Shown here piece after piece: positions 22,048 to 32,969 of a stretch of 64,000 nt of DNA. The notes below the pieces were generated by a model. That model searched no databases. It saw only the letters and a program-made list of their open reading frames with translations, and had not been told where the DNA came from. Where the stretch lies: the NCBI GenBank assembly GCA_902541695.1, contig CACBRT010000002.1, forward strand, positions 62,001 through 126,000. The letters are read 5' to 3'. This stretch comes from an uncultured Alphaproteobacteria bacterium (GTDB lineage: Bacteria > Pseudomonadota > Alphaproteobacteria > Rhodobacterales > Rhodobacteraceae). The number at the start of each line of letters is the position of its first letter. Within the stretch, counting starts at the first letter, position 1. The translations under genes were made by a program, and so were the position numbers.

Positions 22048-22072
22048 AGAAAGTATATTTAAAATTTAAAAT

Positions 22073-23257
22073 TTATTTTACATAATGTATAATAGCTGTA
22101 CGTTGTAATTCTAAATTTAAACCCTCAGCAAGTTTTGAAAGCTTTTTTTCTAGCATTTGACCTTGAATAATTTTTAAAGAATTATCAGATAAAAGCCATC
22201 TTCTGCTACATAGAATAACATCTACTTCGCCGTCTTTATTAGTATATGTTATTTTTTCTGATGGCCTTAATTGTTCTAATGTATTCCTCAGTTTTTTGCT
22301 GATTTTATCTTCTCTCATTGGTCCTTTTATAAGTTCCTTATTTAAAGATTTACAATTATTAACTTTATCCAATTTCGAAACAATAGCATAAGAAACTTCG
22401 CTTAGTGGTCTTTGTATTTTTTCAGAGTTTTTCCAAGAATTTACTTTAAAAATCATTACACTGTTTGTGGTTATAATTAGTTCAGAATTCATTCCACTTT
22501 TTAAATTTATTAAAATATCTTTTAAACCAACAGGCAATGTTTCAATAGAAACAAAACCTATTTTTCCACCATCTTTTGCACTTTTAGTCTGAGAAAATCT
22601 TCTAGCCAGCTTTTCAAAGCTTTTTCCATCTTTTAGATCTTTATAAATTCTTTCACCTAACTTTATAGTATTATTTTTTCCTCTAATAGAAAAAGGAATT
22701 ACTATTTCTGAAATATTTATTTGCGAGGGAATTGATATAGAGGCAGCAGGTCTAAATAATGAAAAGTCAAAGTCATCGGGTGACATTCTAGAATAGAAGC
22801 TATTATTAATTATATTTCTTATCAATACACTTGCTTTTAGGTATGCTTTAAGTTCATTTAATGATGAACCAAATTCTCTTAATTTTTTACTTAAGTTTTC
22901 AATTGTTAGGTTTCTTACTGATAAAAAATTACTTAATACTTCATCTACTTGATTAGGATCAACAAACACTCCGATATTTTTTGCATGAAGTTTTTGTAGA
23001 GTTTCATTAATAAGATTCTCTTGAGCAATTTTCTTGGCTTTAGTTTTAGAAGTGCCAAGCGCAATTAATAACTTCTCTCTTTCATTTACTTCATAATTCG
23101 ATATGAAAATGTTATTAACCTTTATAGCTGGTGAGAATGGAGAGCTTTGAACTATATTTGAATTAGTTAAAAAATTTATTATTAGGAAATAAAACAAATA
23201 ATTAAATATAAAAGATCTTTTACTTATATTTTTATAAAAATTTAATATTTCAAACAT
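22073..23257 (-). CDS. surA: Periplasmic chaperone / peptidylprolyl isomerase, SurA-like
   Basis: N-terminal export signal region, SurA-type N domain (INETLQKLHAKNIGVFVDPNQVDEVL), parvulin core (FEKLARRFSQTKSAKDGGKIGFVSIETLP), located between rsmA and lptD. Confidence 0.88.
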   Translation of the reverse strand: MFEILNFYKNISKRSFIFNYLFYFLIINFLTNSNIVQSSPFSPAIKVNNIFISNYEVNEREKLLIALGTSKTKAKKIAQENLINETLQKLHAKNIGVFVDPNQVDEVLSNFLSVRNLTIENLSKKLREFGSSLNELKAYLKASVLIRNIINNSFYSRMSPDDFDFSLFRPAASISIPSQINISEIVIPFSIRGKNNTIKLGERIYKDLKDGKSFEKLARRFSQTKSAKDGGKIGFVSIETLPVGLKDILINLKSGMNSELIITTNSVMIFKVNSWKNSEKIQRPLSEVSYAIVSKLDKVNNCKSLNKELIKGPMREDKISKKLRNTLEQLRPSEKITYTNKDGEVDVILCSRRWLLSDNSLKIIQGQMLEKKLSKLAEGLNLELQRTAIIHYVK

Positions 23258-23281
23258 TTTAATTTTTCCAAGATATTTTAT

Positions 23282-25384
23282 TTACATCATACTACAAATT
23301 TGATTTGAATTAACACGTTTGCCAAAGCCCCCCAAATCAAAACTGAGCTCAATTCGTGTATCTTCAGGTATTTTTTCTGAACCTGTAAATCGTTTGCTTA
23401 AATTTAAAGAAAAATCAACACATTCATTTTCGAATGTAAAACCTGCAGAAGCACTTATAGTTTTTTTACTAATTATATCGTGTTTTAAATCAAAAGTACT
23501 TTTCCAATTTTTATCAATTTTTGAAAGTAAAGAAAAAGAAAGCTCTGTTAGATTTTTATTATCAGTATTGTTTTCACTTTTAGATTGATATATTAAACTA
23601 CTTGTGACCTCATTTTTTTTACCTGAAAAAAGCATACTCGTTTCTGATTTTCTAAAATCTAAATTATTTGTTAATAAGGAGGTATTCTTTATTATAAACA
23701 TATTATTGTAATCTAAGAAACTTGATATCAAAAAATCTGAATTTTTTCCATTTAATCCTGATGAATTTGAAAATTGATTAGTATTATTAACTCTGAAAAC
23801 CTGTCCTAATTCAGTTCCAAAATTAGTTCCTGATAATGTTAAATTTTCGTACTTAATTCCAGAATTTATCCAGAAACCTTTTTCTTGTTTATCTTTTCCA
23901 GAAAATCTATTTATGGCAAAAAGATTTTTTTCACTTAAATTCATTTCTGTACTATCATAATTTTGTATTGGAGTATGGGTGTTTATAGGAGAAAAATTCA
24001 CCTGTATTTTTGGTATCAATATTTCTTTGCTTTTAATTTTGTTATTTTTGATCATTGGGTAAGAAATAGTTGATGATAAAAGGGGTCGAATTTCAAAATG
24101 ACCTGTTTCAACATTATTTTCCTCCCTCGTATTATAAAGTAAATTTGAAATACTTGCCAAATTTTCAAATACTATCCCATTTTTATAAAATTTATTAAAT
24201 CCAATTTCAGTTTTATGATCGATCCTAGTGTGTATCTTTTTTTTATGAAATAGATTCAAAATGCCTAACTCATTATAAATAATAATGTTATTATTGAATA
24301 TTTTATTGATTGTTTTTTCACTGTAAAATGGAAAAATGATTGGATCTTCTACCACAGAAGTTCTTAGGTTTTGTAAATAAAATGTATTAAATGATCTTAC
24401 CTTGTTTTTTTGATATTTTTTTATACTTACTTTATTAGAGATAAAATCAGTTATTTCATGATCATAATTTATCAGTGATTTCTTTTTATCAAAGATTGTA
24501 AAGTTATATTCTAATTTATAGTCATCTGGATATTTTTTTTCTCCTATTACATTTATATAACCATTAATCTTATTACTGAAAATCTGAGGTTCTATAATTG
24601 AACTTATTTTTACCCTTTCATCAAAAAAATTTGCTCTATATTCCGTTTCAAATAATGAAGTTTGATTAGTCTTAAACAGTGAAATAGTTAGATCTGAAAA
24701 TTGATTAAGCACTAAGAAATAGGGTTGTTTTATTCCAAAACCCATTATATCAGAGCTTATAATAGAGGGTGTGAGAAAACCTGAAGCTCTTTTTATGCCT
24801 GGTTCTGGTGTTTTAAGGTAGGGAGTATAAAATACTGGTATACCTCCAATTTCCAACGTGGCGTCTTTAAATATTAAATTTTTATTTGCTGAATCATGAA
24901 GAATGGTTTTAGAGTTTATTTTCCAAATTGGTTCAGAATTATCTTTTTCACATACTTTACAAGAAGTACCTGTGGAGTTTTTAAATTGAGTTTGATCCTC
25001 TGATATATATTTAATTTCTTCTGAAGTGATTTTGAAATAATCTTCAAATAGCGCTTTTACTCCAGTACTTATGTAATTTTTTAAATCTTTTGTTACTTCT
25101 GAATAATCTGCATTTATAGTTATACCCTTATCATCAGTAATTGTTATTGGACCATATACCTTTACTAAATCGCTTAAATTATTATAAACTATTTTTCTGG
25201 CAACAAGTTTTTTCCCTCCAGAAAAAATTTGGACATTCCCTTTGGCAATAATTTTATTACTATCCTCAGAAATAGATATTTTATCTGCAATTAGATTGAA
25301 ATTATCATCGGCAAATAATATTTCAGAAAAAATCAAATTTATTAAAATCAAATAAAATAATGTTTTGGTTTTCAAATAAATCAA
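23282..25384 (-). CDS. lptD: LPS assembly outer membrane protein LptD
   Basis: N-terminal OstA domain (NLIADKISISEDSNKIIAKGNVQIFSGGKKLVARKIVYN), PVFYTPYLKTPEPGIKRASGFLTP, C-terminal beta-barrel, next to surA and lptG. Confidence 0.93.
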   Translation of the reverse strand: MIYLKTKTLFYLILINLIFSEILFADDNFNLIADKISISEDSNKIIAKGNVQIFSGGKKLVARKIVYNNLSDLVKVYGPITITDDKGITINADYSEVTKDLKNYISTGVKALFEDYFKITSEEIKYISEDQTQFKNSTGTSCKVCEKDNSEPIWKINSKTILHDSANKNLIFKDATLEIGGIPVFYTPYLKTPEPGIKRASGFLTPSIISSDIMGFGIKQPYFLVLNQFSDLTISLFKTNQTSLFETEYRANFFDERVKISSIIEPQIFSNKINGYINVIGEKKYPDDYKLEYNFTIFDKKKSLINYDHEITDFISNKVSIKKYQKNKVRSFNTFYLQNLRTSVVEDPIIFPFYSEKTINKIFNNNIIIYNELGILNLFHKKKIHTRIDHKTEIGFNKFYKNGIVFENLASISNLLYNTREENNVETGHFEIRPLLSSTISYPMIKNNKIKSKEILIPKIQVNFSPINTHTPIQNYDSTEMNLSEKNLFAINRFSGKDKQEKGFWINSGIKYENLTLSGTNFGTELGQVFRVNNTNQFSNSSGLNGKNSDFLISSFLDYNNMFIIKNTSLLTNNLDFRKSETSMLFSGKKNEVTSSLIYQSKSENNTDNKNLTELSFSLLSKIDKNWKSTFDLKHDIISKKTISASAGFTFENECVDFSLNLSKRFTGSEKIPEDTRIELSFDLGGFGKRVNSNQICSMM

Positions 25385-25388
25385 TGTC

Positions 25389-26493
25389 TTAACCGTCCTC
25401 TAGATGAAGTAATAACCCTAATGAGATAAGTATACCAATTGTAGGAGGACCATATGCAGCCAATAATATAGGTATTTGTTGTGCCTGCCCCAAAGTAATA
25501 GCAATTTTCTCAAGTGAAAATAAAATAAAACCAACTAAAACTGAAATTAAAATTAATAGGCCAGCTTGGTTGAATCTAGAATACCTCATTGCAAAAGTAG
25601 CTCCTATAAGCATCATTGCTGTTAAGAAAAGTGGTCTAGATAATTCGTTTTGAAAAAAAAGTTTATGTCTGGTTGCAGAAAACCCAGAAATTTCAAGGTT
25701 TTTAATAAATTCAGGAATTGACCAAATGCTTATTGATCTTGGATCAGAAAAACTATTTAATATTTGATCTTGTGATAAGTTTGTAGATATACGTAGTATA
25801 TTCTTTTCCTTATATTTAAAATCCGAAGCTATTTTTTTTTCAGGAACGTATTCCCATATTTTTATCTCTTTTAGATCCCAATAATTATTAATAATACTCC
25901 CTTTTTTTTGCATTAATTCTTTTTTGTAAATTATCTTCACCATCAAATTCAAAAAATGTAAGATCAAATAATTCTGTTCCGCTTGAGTTTGTTCTGTTTG
26001 ATTTTACAACAATTTGTTTGTCTTCATACTCTTCTCTTAACCATATGCCGTCTGTACTCACTGATAAAAAACTTTTTTGCTTAATGCCTAACTCCTCTAG
26101 TAAATTTTCTGAAGATTTTATAGAAAAAGAAACTAAAGGATTTCCAATTACAGTACCTAAAATTCCAATAATTAATGTTATAACAATTGGAATAATTAGT
26201 ATTCTAATAGCTGACCTACCTGAGCTTCTAGTAATGATTAGCTCATTACTTCTAGTAAGATTCAGGAAACAAATCAAACTTCCCAACATTATTATAAGAG
26301 GCATTGTTTCTAAAATATGTATTGGTGATCTTAATAATGCATTTTTTATCCCTATTATAAGGCTATGACCCTGGGAAGACATTCCAACAATTTGATCAGA
26401 ACCATCAACTAATAATATTAGAAAAAATATAGCGAGAAATGACCATATAACGCTTATTAAATATTTTAATCCAATATAAAAAGATAAAGTCAT
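25389..26493 (-). pseudogene. lptG: LPS export permease LptG, split by a frameshift at an 8-nt homopolymer
   Basis: Two overlapping ORFs (26493..25888 and 25967..25389) form one LptG. Removing one A from the A8 run (25902-25909, minus strand) joins RINAKK to GSIINNYWDLKEIKIW. Confidence 0.88.
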
Positions 26494-26496
26494 ATT

Positions 26497-27627
26497 CTAA
26501 CTTTCACTGTACTTTTTATTTCTAAGAAGTAATTTTTGAAAAGAGTTATTTAAAATTATTAAGGATATTGAAATTATAATACAAAAAATTGACGGTAAAT
26601 ATAAAATCCAAAACAAGCTTGTTTCATTAACAACTAATGTTCTTAAAGCGGATATTAATGATTGTACAAATATAGCCATGACAATTGCGGAAATTATTGT
26701 CCTGAAATAACTTTTTTTATTTAAACCACTCAAAGAGAAAGAACATAATGCTAATAAGGTTAAAGCCAATGCACTTAGAGGGGTAGCTAATTTAGTGTGA
26801 GCTTCACTTATGAATTCATTTTGATTGTAAGAACTATTAGAATTATATTTGTTAGGATTTAATATAATTTTAAGAGGAAAAATCTCCACGGGAGAAATAT
26901 TTTTTCTTGGACCACTTGGTAGAAAATTATTTAATTCAAAACCCATTCTTTTGAATTTTAATGTTGTTAAGCTAGTATTTTTGGAATTTAAAATTTGTAG
27001 TAATCCATTTTGCATAATTAACATCAAACCGCTATTAGTTCTAGTCATAATAGCTTCCTTTGCCGAATAAGTTACTTTATTTTCTTTTTGTCTAGCATCA
27101 GTTATAAAAATCCCTTTTATATCGCCTTTATCATTTGATTCTCTGATATAAATAGTCACTCCTTTAATTGGGTGAAAAAATTGTTGGTCTTTTATAAGTT
27201 GATTAGAAAATTCCTGACGAATATTGTATAAATCAGTTCTTAATTTATTCTGACTTAAAGGAACTAGATACAATGATAGAAAGTATAAAATTAAGCAAAC
27301 AAAACTGCCAAAAATAAAAATTGGTATTACAATCCTTAAATTTGAAATTCCAGAATTAGCAAAGATCAAAAGTTCTGATTCCGATATTAATTTATGAAGA
27401 GCGTATATTGTTGATGCAAAGGCAGAAATGGGTAAAACAATTAACATAACTTGAGGGAAAATAAGCATAGAAATTTTAATAAATACCAATCCAGACTGTC
27501 CATTAGAAATTACATCATCTAATTTTGGCATTGATTGTATAAGCCATAAAATTCCAACCAAAACAAAAGAAAAAAAGATAAATGGTTTAATTTGCTGTCT
27601 TAATAAATACTTGTCGAAAGTTTTCAA
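26497..27627 (-). CDS. lptF: LPS export permease LptF
   Basis: YjgP/YjgQ family (DKYLLRQQIKPFIFFSFVLVGILWLIQSM, SGISNLRIVIPIF, EAHTKLATPLSALALTLLALC). Confidence 0.92.
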   Translation of the reverse strand: MKTFDKYLLRQQIKPFIFFSFVLVGILWLIQSMPKLDDVISNGQSGLVFIKISMLIFPQVMLIVLPISAFASTIYALHKLISESELLIFANSGISNLRIVIPIFIFGSFVCLILYFLSLYLVPLSQNKLRTDLYNIRQEFSNQLIKDQQFFHPIKGVTIYIRESNDKGDIKGIFITDARQKENKVTYSAKEAIMTRTNSGLMLIMQNGLLQILNSKNTSLTTLKFKRMGFELNNFLPSGPRKNISPVEIFPLKIILNPNKYNSNSSYNQNEFISEAHTKLATPLSALALTLLALCSFSLSGLNKKSYFRTIISAIVMAIFVQSLISALRTLVVNETSLFWILYLPSIFCIIISISLIILNNSFQKLLLRNKKYSES

Positions 27628-27819
27628 AAAAATACCTCTTAATAGATAAATAATATCTTTCTTTATATTAATTTAAAAACATAGTTTTGTTAATTTTCAT
27701 TTTAAAATTAATAATATATCTTTCAATTGACTTTACTTTCCATCCATTTTATTCATTATTAAATTTTTTTAATTACATTTAGAAGTAATTTTACTAATTT
27801 TATTCCTTAGGAGCTTGAA

Positions 27820-28242
27820 ATGGCTATTCAAAGAACACTATCAATAATTAAACCAGATGCAACTCGAAGAAATCTAACTGGTGCAATCAATACAAAACTT
27901 GAAAATGCTGGATTAAGAATCATTGCCCAAAAGAGAATAAAATTGAGTAAAGAACAAGCAGGTATTTTTTATTTAGTTCATAAAGAAAGACCCTTTTATG
28001 ATGAGTTATGTAGTTTTATGGCTTCAGAACCAATAGTAGTTCAAGTTCTAGAAGGAGAAGATGCTATTTCATTGAATAGAAAAGTTATGGGAGCAACAAA
28101 TCCAGTTGAAGCTGATCAGGGAACTATAAGGAAAGAATTTGCCTTATCTATAGGTGAGAATTCTGTTCATGGTTCTGATGGAGAAACCACTGCCGCCTTT
28201 GAAATCAATTATTTCTTTTCTGGTCTAGAAATTGTTGGTTAA
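27820..28242 (+). CDS. ndk: Nucleoside diphosphate kinase
   Basis: [52 protein letters not shown] Shine-Dalgarno upstream. Confidence 0.98.
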   Translation: MAIQRTLSIIKPDATRRNLTGAINTKLENAGLRIIAQKRIKLSKEQAGIFYLVHKERPFYDELCSFMASEPIVVQVLEGEDAISLNRKVMGATNPVEADQGTIRKEFALSIGENSVHGSDGETTAAFEINYFFSGLEIVG

Positions 28243-28850
28243 TCAATCTGTATTATTTTATTTTTACCAGCCATTATATTCCTTATAACTTTAACATATA
28301 AATAATGCTCTTTTTTAATTAAGTTGTTAGCTAGTTTTTCGGGAGTATCCCCTTTTTTTATTTTAATTGTTGTTTGACCTAAAATTTTACCAGTATCGAG
28401 TTCTGGAATTACTTTATGAACTGTTGCCCCATGAGTAGTACTTTTTTTTTCTAAAATTCTTTTATGTGTTTTTAGACCTTTTAAAGAGGGTAAAATTGAA
28501 GGATGTATATTTAAGATATCACCTTTAAAATTTGCTAAAAATTTTTCACTTAATACTTTCATAAAACCTGCTAAACAAACAAGATCTATCTTTTCTTTCA
28601 TTAATAGTTTTAAAAGTTTTTCTTCAAAATTTTCTAAACTATATGTTTTATTAACTGGAATAACAAAAGTTTTTATACCTAGCTTTTTTGCCTTTAATAA
28701 TCCTAAAGCATCGTATCTATTAGACAAAACAAATTTTACATTTCCAGGATGGTCATATTTTTGAGTGTCATTAATAATAGCTTCCATATTTGAACCTGTT
28801 CCAGATATTAAGATAGCTATATTTTTTAATAGTTTAGGACTTTCTTTCAA
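28239..28850 (-). CDS. purN: Phosphoribosylglycinamide formyltransferase
   Basis: [51 protein letters not shown]. Confidence 0.96.
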   Translation of the reverse strand: MKESPKLLKNIAILISGTGSNMEAIINDTQKYDHPGNVKFVLSNRYDALGLLKAKKLGIKTFVIPVNKTYSLENFEEKLLKLLMKEKIDLVCLAGFMKVLSEKFLANFKGDILNIHPSILPSLKGLKTHKRILEKKSTTHGATVHKVIPELDTGKILGQTTIKIKKGDTPEKLANNLIKKEHYLYVKVIRNIMAGKNKIIQID

Positions 28851-29879
28851 AATAAATTTCCTTTATAGGAATTAGACTTTGAATTTGTTATTTCTCCAAT
28901 TAGATAAAAAGGCTCATTTTTATTGTTGAAATAGTTTTTGAACGTTTGAATATTATTTTTTGAAACTACACAAATCATTCCTAAACCACAATTAAAGGTT
29001 TTCAGTGCTTCAGCTTCTGACATCTTGGATTTTTTTATAATCCAAGACATTAATTTTGGCATTTCCCATTTTTCTAAATCAATTTTAAAGGACAAATTTT
29101 TTGGTAATATTCTTGGTAGATTTTCAGTAATACCACCACCAGTTATATGGCTAAGACCAGATATTATTTTATTTGCAACTAATGGGCTAAGTATTTTTTG
29201 GTAGATTTTTGTAGGAATTAATAATTCCTCTTTTATAAGAATATTTTTATTAATTGGACTAGGGGAATCCCATTTTAAATTCTCATTTTTTATGATCTTT
29301 CTTATCAGAGAATATCCATTTGAGTGAAAACCACTTGATGGTAAACCTACAAGTAAATCATTATAATTTATTTGAGTAGGAAGATTATGCCCTCTTTCTA
29401 AGGCACCAACAGCAAATCCTGCAAGGTCAAAGTCATTTTTACTATACAAATCGGGCATTTCTGCTGTCTCACCACCCAAAAGAGCGCATTCTGCTTGTTT
29501 GCAACCTTCAATAATTCCATCAATTATTTTTATAGAACTAGATATCTTTAATTTAGAGGTTGCATAATAATCAAGGAAGAATAATGGTTTGGCACCTTCA
29601 CAAATAAGATCATTTACACACATCGCAACTAAGTCAATACCGACAGTATTTGTAATACCTGTTTCAATTGCTATTTTTAGTTTTGTTCCAACTCCATCGG
29701 TGGCGGAAACTAGAATAGGGTCAACAAACCCTGCCTTTTTTTAGATCAAAAACTCCACCGAAACTTCCTACATTTCCTGCAACACCAGGAATCTTTGTTT
29801 TTTTTACTTTTGGTTTTATTAAAGAAACAAATCTGTTTCCTTCATCTATATCTACACCAGATTCTTTATATTTCGACAT
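28847..29879 (-). pseudogene. purM: Phosphoribosylformylglycinamidine cyclo-ligase, frameshifted at a 7-nt homopolymer
   Basis: Downstream part is the listed ORF 29623..28847. Upstream part from ATG 29879 reads MSKYKESGVDIDEGNRFVSLIKPKVKKTKIPGVAGNVGSFGGVFDLKK and hits a stop. Removing one A at 29736-29742 restores AGFVDPILVSATDGVGTKLKIAIETGITNTVGIDLVAMCVNDL. Confidence 0.9.
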
Positions 29880-30031
29880 TTTAATTTATTTTTCTTTTGA
29901 GTATGTTCTATTTTAACTTCATTAGAAAAATATATAAATTATTTATTTGAATTTTAAATTAAAATTTACATAATTATTTTCTTTTCTTTACATCCTTATA
30001 ATTAATATTTATTTAGATAATTTAATAACAA

Positions 30032-30108
30032 GGGCGAGTAGCTCAGTTGGTTAGAGCAGAGCGCTCATAACGCTTTGGTCGCAGGTTCGAGTCCTGCCTC
30101 GCCTACCA
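30032..30108 (+). tRNA. tRNA with CAT anticodon (elongator Met or Ile2)
   Basis: 77-nt cloverleaf including CCA: acceptor GGGCGAG/CTCGCCT, D-arm AGCTCAGTTGGTTAGAGC, anticodon loop CTCATAA, T-arm GCAGGTTCGAGTCCTGC. Confidence 0.93.
30071..30108 (+). repeat. att-like direct repeat, copy 1 (within tRNA 3' half)
   Basis: 38-bp cgctttggtcgcaggttcgagtcctgcctcgcctacca, identical to 32970-33007. Confidence 0.95.
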
Positions 30109-30375
30109 TACCCTTATTTTATTGACTTTTATTACCTAAAATCTTTGGAAAAGTTGATTTTTGGAAAATGTTATGTTCCAATTCTTTTCCACACATTAGT
30201 TGTAACATTAGTTAGTGTGATTATGATTATATCAATTTATTCCGCCTATTTTTTAGTTTTTATTATTAATTCAACTTTATAATAAATATAGATTTCTATA
30301 ATTGTAGTAATAATTTAATCTTTATATAAATTTAATTTTTTTTTGGTAACTATAAATAAAAATAGGAGTACTTAA

Positions 30376-32904
30376 ATGAAAAGTGATTTTTTATCAAAAA
30401 TTTTTTCCCTAATTTTTATTTCCATGATTATTTTCCATGTAGATTTTGTTCTTGCAGAAAAGCCTGAACCAAAAGATTTGAATAATGATGAATTATGTAA
30501 AATTGCAACTTTTCCATCAGGCTCTACAAAGAATTGGAAGGTGGGTAATTATAAGAAATACGTTGTAGAAGCCAAAGACCGAGGATTAAAATGTGATGTT
30601 AAATCATTAATAGCTGGAGAAATTATAGATATAACAGTATCTAAAGTGAAATTGATGCTAGCTCATTTTGAACTATATAATGAAATTTATAATGATGAAA
30701 TCAATGAAAATTTTTACAAGTCAATTAAATTACTTATGGATAGAAAGGGGTTTAATTATGAAGATCCTAGATCCAAGGAAGCCTTTACTTTTGTTTTCGA
30801 AACCTATCTGGACTTTTTTGATGAAAGTCAAAGAAAAAAATTTGAATGTGATAGTATAAAAAATAGGCTACTCCCTGTGAATAATTTTAAGGAATCTATA
30901 TATCTATGTGATCTTTCCACGACTTTAGCTGATATTAATGCTCTTCAAGAAGAACAGCTTTGTGATCTTGCAACTCATGCGTTTCTATCAAAGCGGAGAT
31001 GGAATGTTGGATCAAAAAGTATTTATGCAAATGAAGCAAAAAGACGTGGGTATTCGTGTAAAGTTAATTCAGTAGAGGAAATAGAATTATCAACAGCGCA
31101 GATACAGACTAGATTACATCACTTTGGATATGATCCTGGCGTTATTGATGGAGCCTGGGGGAAAAAAACTCAAAAATCCTTTAAAATATTTTTAAAAGAT
31201 AATGTTCAAGAGCAGTTAGATCCAAAAAGTGATCAGGCTAATACATTTTTATATGATTTATACAATCAAAAGTTTGAACAAACTTTGGAGAGCTCTGTTC
31301 CATGTGATTACATTACAAATGAAATAGCTGGAAAAAAAACTCCTTGCATAGTAATTGGACAGTTTAATGAGACCCAAGAAATGTACCCTAAATCAGGACT
31401 TTGGGATAAAAGGTGGGCATATCCAATGACAAGAATTAATAATCAAAAAAATCTAGAGGTAGTTATTTGGGCTTATGACATACCAGTAAAAGTTGGTGTA
31501 AAATATAATGGTCCAGGAAGAACAAGGATGATTAATTTTTCAGTCGATATGAATAAAATTTGGTTAAATATTGATAAAATTCATAATGTTAATAATTCTC
31601 GTAAAATGCCCTTTCAAGTACGAAGACACGAATTAATTGATTTAGATAACGATGGGTTAAAAGAATTTTTTCTACTTGGAAGTAGAGAAGACGGAAGAGG
31701 ACAAAGTAGGTCTGATGGGTCTACAATGTTTGATAAAAACTTTATTTATAATTTCGAAAAAGACGAAATAACAACTTTTGGAGTTCCAACTTTTTCACAT
31801 GATTATGGGATTTATGATTTTAATAGTGATGGTTATAAAGATATTCTTGATTTAACACTTTCTTCTAAAGGCTTCTATTATTGTGATGGAAATTCATTAA
31901 AATGTAATTGGCAACCTACAAATAAATTTGTTAATGGGAGCAGCTTTCTTGAGTATGATAGTAAATCAAACCTTCCTATTCTTGCAGCATGGTGTGGTGG
32001 GAGCGTTCAAGATAGGTGGTTATGTTGGTTCAAGGCCTCACTGAAAGGAAATAAAATTAATTTTAGTTTAATTGATAAGGCCCAAATTGAAAAAAAGTAT
32101 GATGCAAAAGTAAAATGGGAGTCTTTTTTTGGTTCTGTTGCTGGAAAACGTTACCAAGGATGGAAAATTGATGGAATTTCATTAAAAAAACAATTCAAGA
32201 AAGGTGGTATGGGTTATTACTTAAAATTAATTGATCTTGATGGAGATAATGATTTAGACACAATCGTTTATGAAACAAATCACATTTGTATTAAAAAGGA
32301 TGAGTCTAGAGATTACTTTAAAGGAAGCGATTGTTGGGAAAATACTGAGTATATTGATATTGTTTTTTTACAAGAAAATGGTGAATTTAAAAAAGTTGAT
32401 TCACATAAATATACTCAAGAAAGAGGAGGTACAGTAAAGTTTGATTATGTAGATCTAAATTCTGATAAAATTAAAGATATACATGTAATCGGTCATCATG
32501 AGGGAAAGTGTATTAACGATCTTTCAACTAGCTATATAAATGATGGCAAAGGAAATTTGTCATATTTTAAAAACAAGGATAATTTTATGGGAAGCTATGG
32601 TTGTGAATTATCTAGTCACTTTTTTGATTTTGAAAATGAACCTTACCGTCTTTTTACGTTTAAACCAAAAATTAAAAACACTATGTGGGAAGATCCTGAA
32701 GTTTACTTAGGATTAGAATATCTAGGAGATGTTAAAGAAACTGTAAAATTTATGCCTAATAGCAACATTTGTAGTGAAGCAGTATCCTATAAAAACTGTG
32801 CTACTACAGGATGTGAAGCAATTTGGTCTAATGAAGATGAAAGAAAAAAGTATGTTACTGAAGCTAAGAGTAGAAATTTATTGTGTGAAGTAAAAAGTGA
32901 TTGA
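30376..32904 (+). CDS. Secreted modular protein: Cys-containing EAKxRG repeats, peptidoglycan-binding-like domain, FG-GAP/VCBS-like Asp-rich repeats
   Basis: Signal peptide; ELCKIATF...YVVEAKDRGLKC, QLCDLATH...YANEAKRRGYSC, ICSEAVS...YVTEAKSRNLLC; TRLHHFGYDPGVIDGAWGKKTQKSFKIF; DLDNDGLKEF, DFNSDGYKDI, DLDGDNDLDTI, DLNSDKIKDI. Confidence 0.75.
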   Translation: MKSDFLSKIFSLIFISMIIFHVDFVLAEKPEPKDLNNDELCKIATFPSGSTKNWKVGNYKKYVVEAKDRGLKCDVKSLIAGEIIDITVSKVKLMLAHFELYNEIYNDEINENFYKSIKLLMDRKGFNYEDPRSKEAFTFVFETYLDFFDESQRKKFECDSIKNRLLPVNNFKESIYLCDLSTTLADINALQEEQLCDLATHAFLSKRRWNVGSKSIYANEAKRRGYSCKVNSVEEIELSTAQIQTRLHHFGYDPGVIDGAWGKKTQKSFKIFLKDNVQEQLDPKSDQANTFLYDLYNQKFEQTLESSVPCDYITNEIAGKKTPCIVIGQFNETQEMYPKSGLWDKRWAYPMTRINNQKNLEVVIWAYDIPVKVGVKYNGPGRTRMINFSVDMNKIWLNIDKIHNVNNSRKMPFQVRRHELIDLDNDGLKEFFLLGSREDGRGQSRSDGSTMFDKNFIYNFEKDEITTFGVPTFSHDYGIYDFNSDGYKDILDLTLSSKGFYYCDGNSLKCNWQPTNKFVNGSSFLEYDSKSNLPILAAWCGGSVQDRWLCWFKASLKGNKINFSLIDKAQIEKKYDAKVKWESFFGSVAGKRYQGWKIDGISLKKQFKKGGMGYYLKLIDLDGDNDLDTIVYETNHICIKKDESRDYFKGSDCWENTEYIDIVFLQENGEFKKVDSHKYTQERGGTVKFDYVDLNSDKIKDIHVIGHHEGKCINDLSTSYINDGKGNLSYFKNKDNFMGSYGCELSSHFFDFENEPYRLFTFKPKIKNTMWEDPEVYLGLEYLGDVKETVKFMPNSNICSEAVSYKNCATTGCEAIWSNEDERKKYVTEAKSRNLLCEVKSD

Positions 32905-32969
32905 ATAATTTGCCTTTTACAAATTAAATAATTACTATAAGTTGTTGAAAAAATTGAATAGTTTTACAT

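Noticed and set aside
26018-26368. 116-aa ORF opposite lptG
   Set aside because: Shadow ORF. lptG family identity on the other strand is clear.
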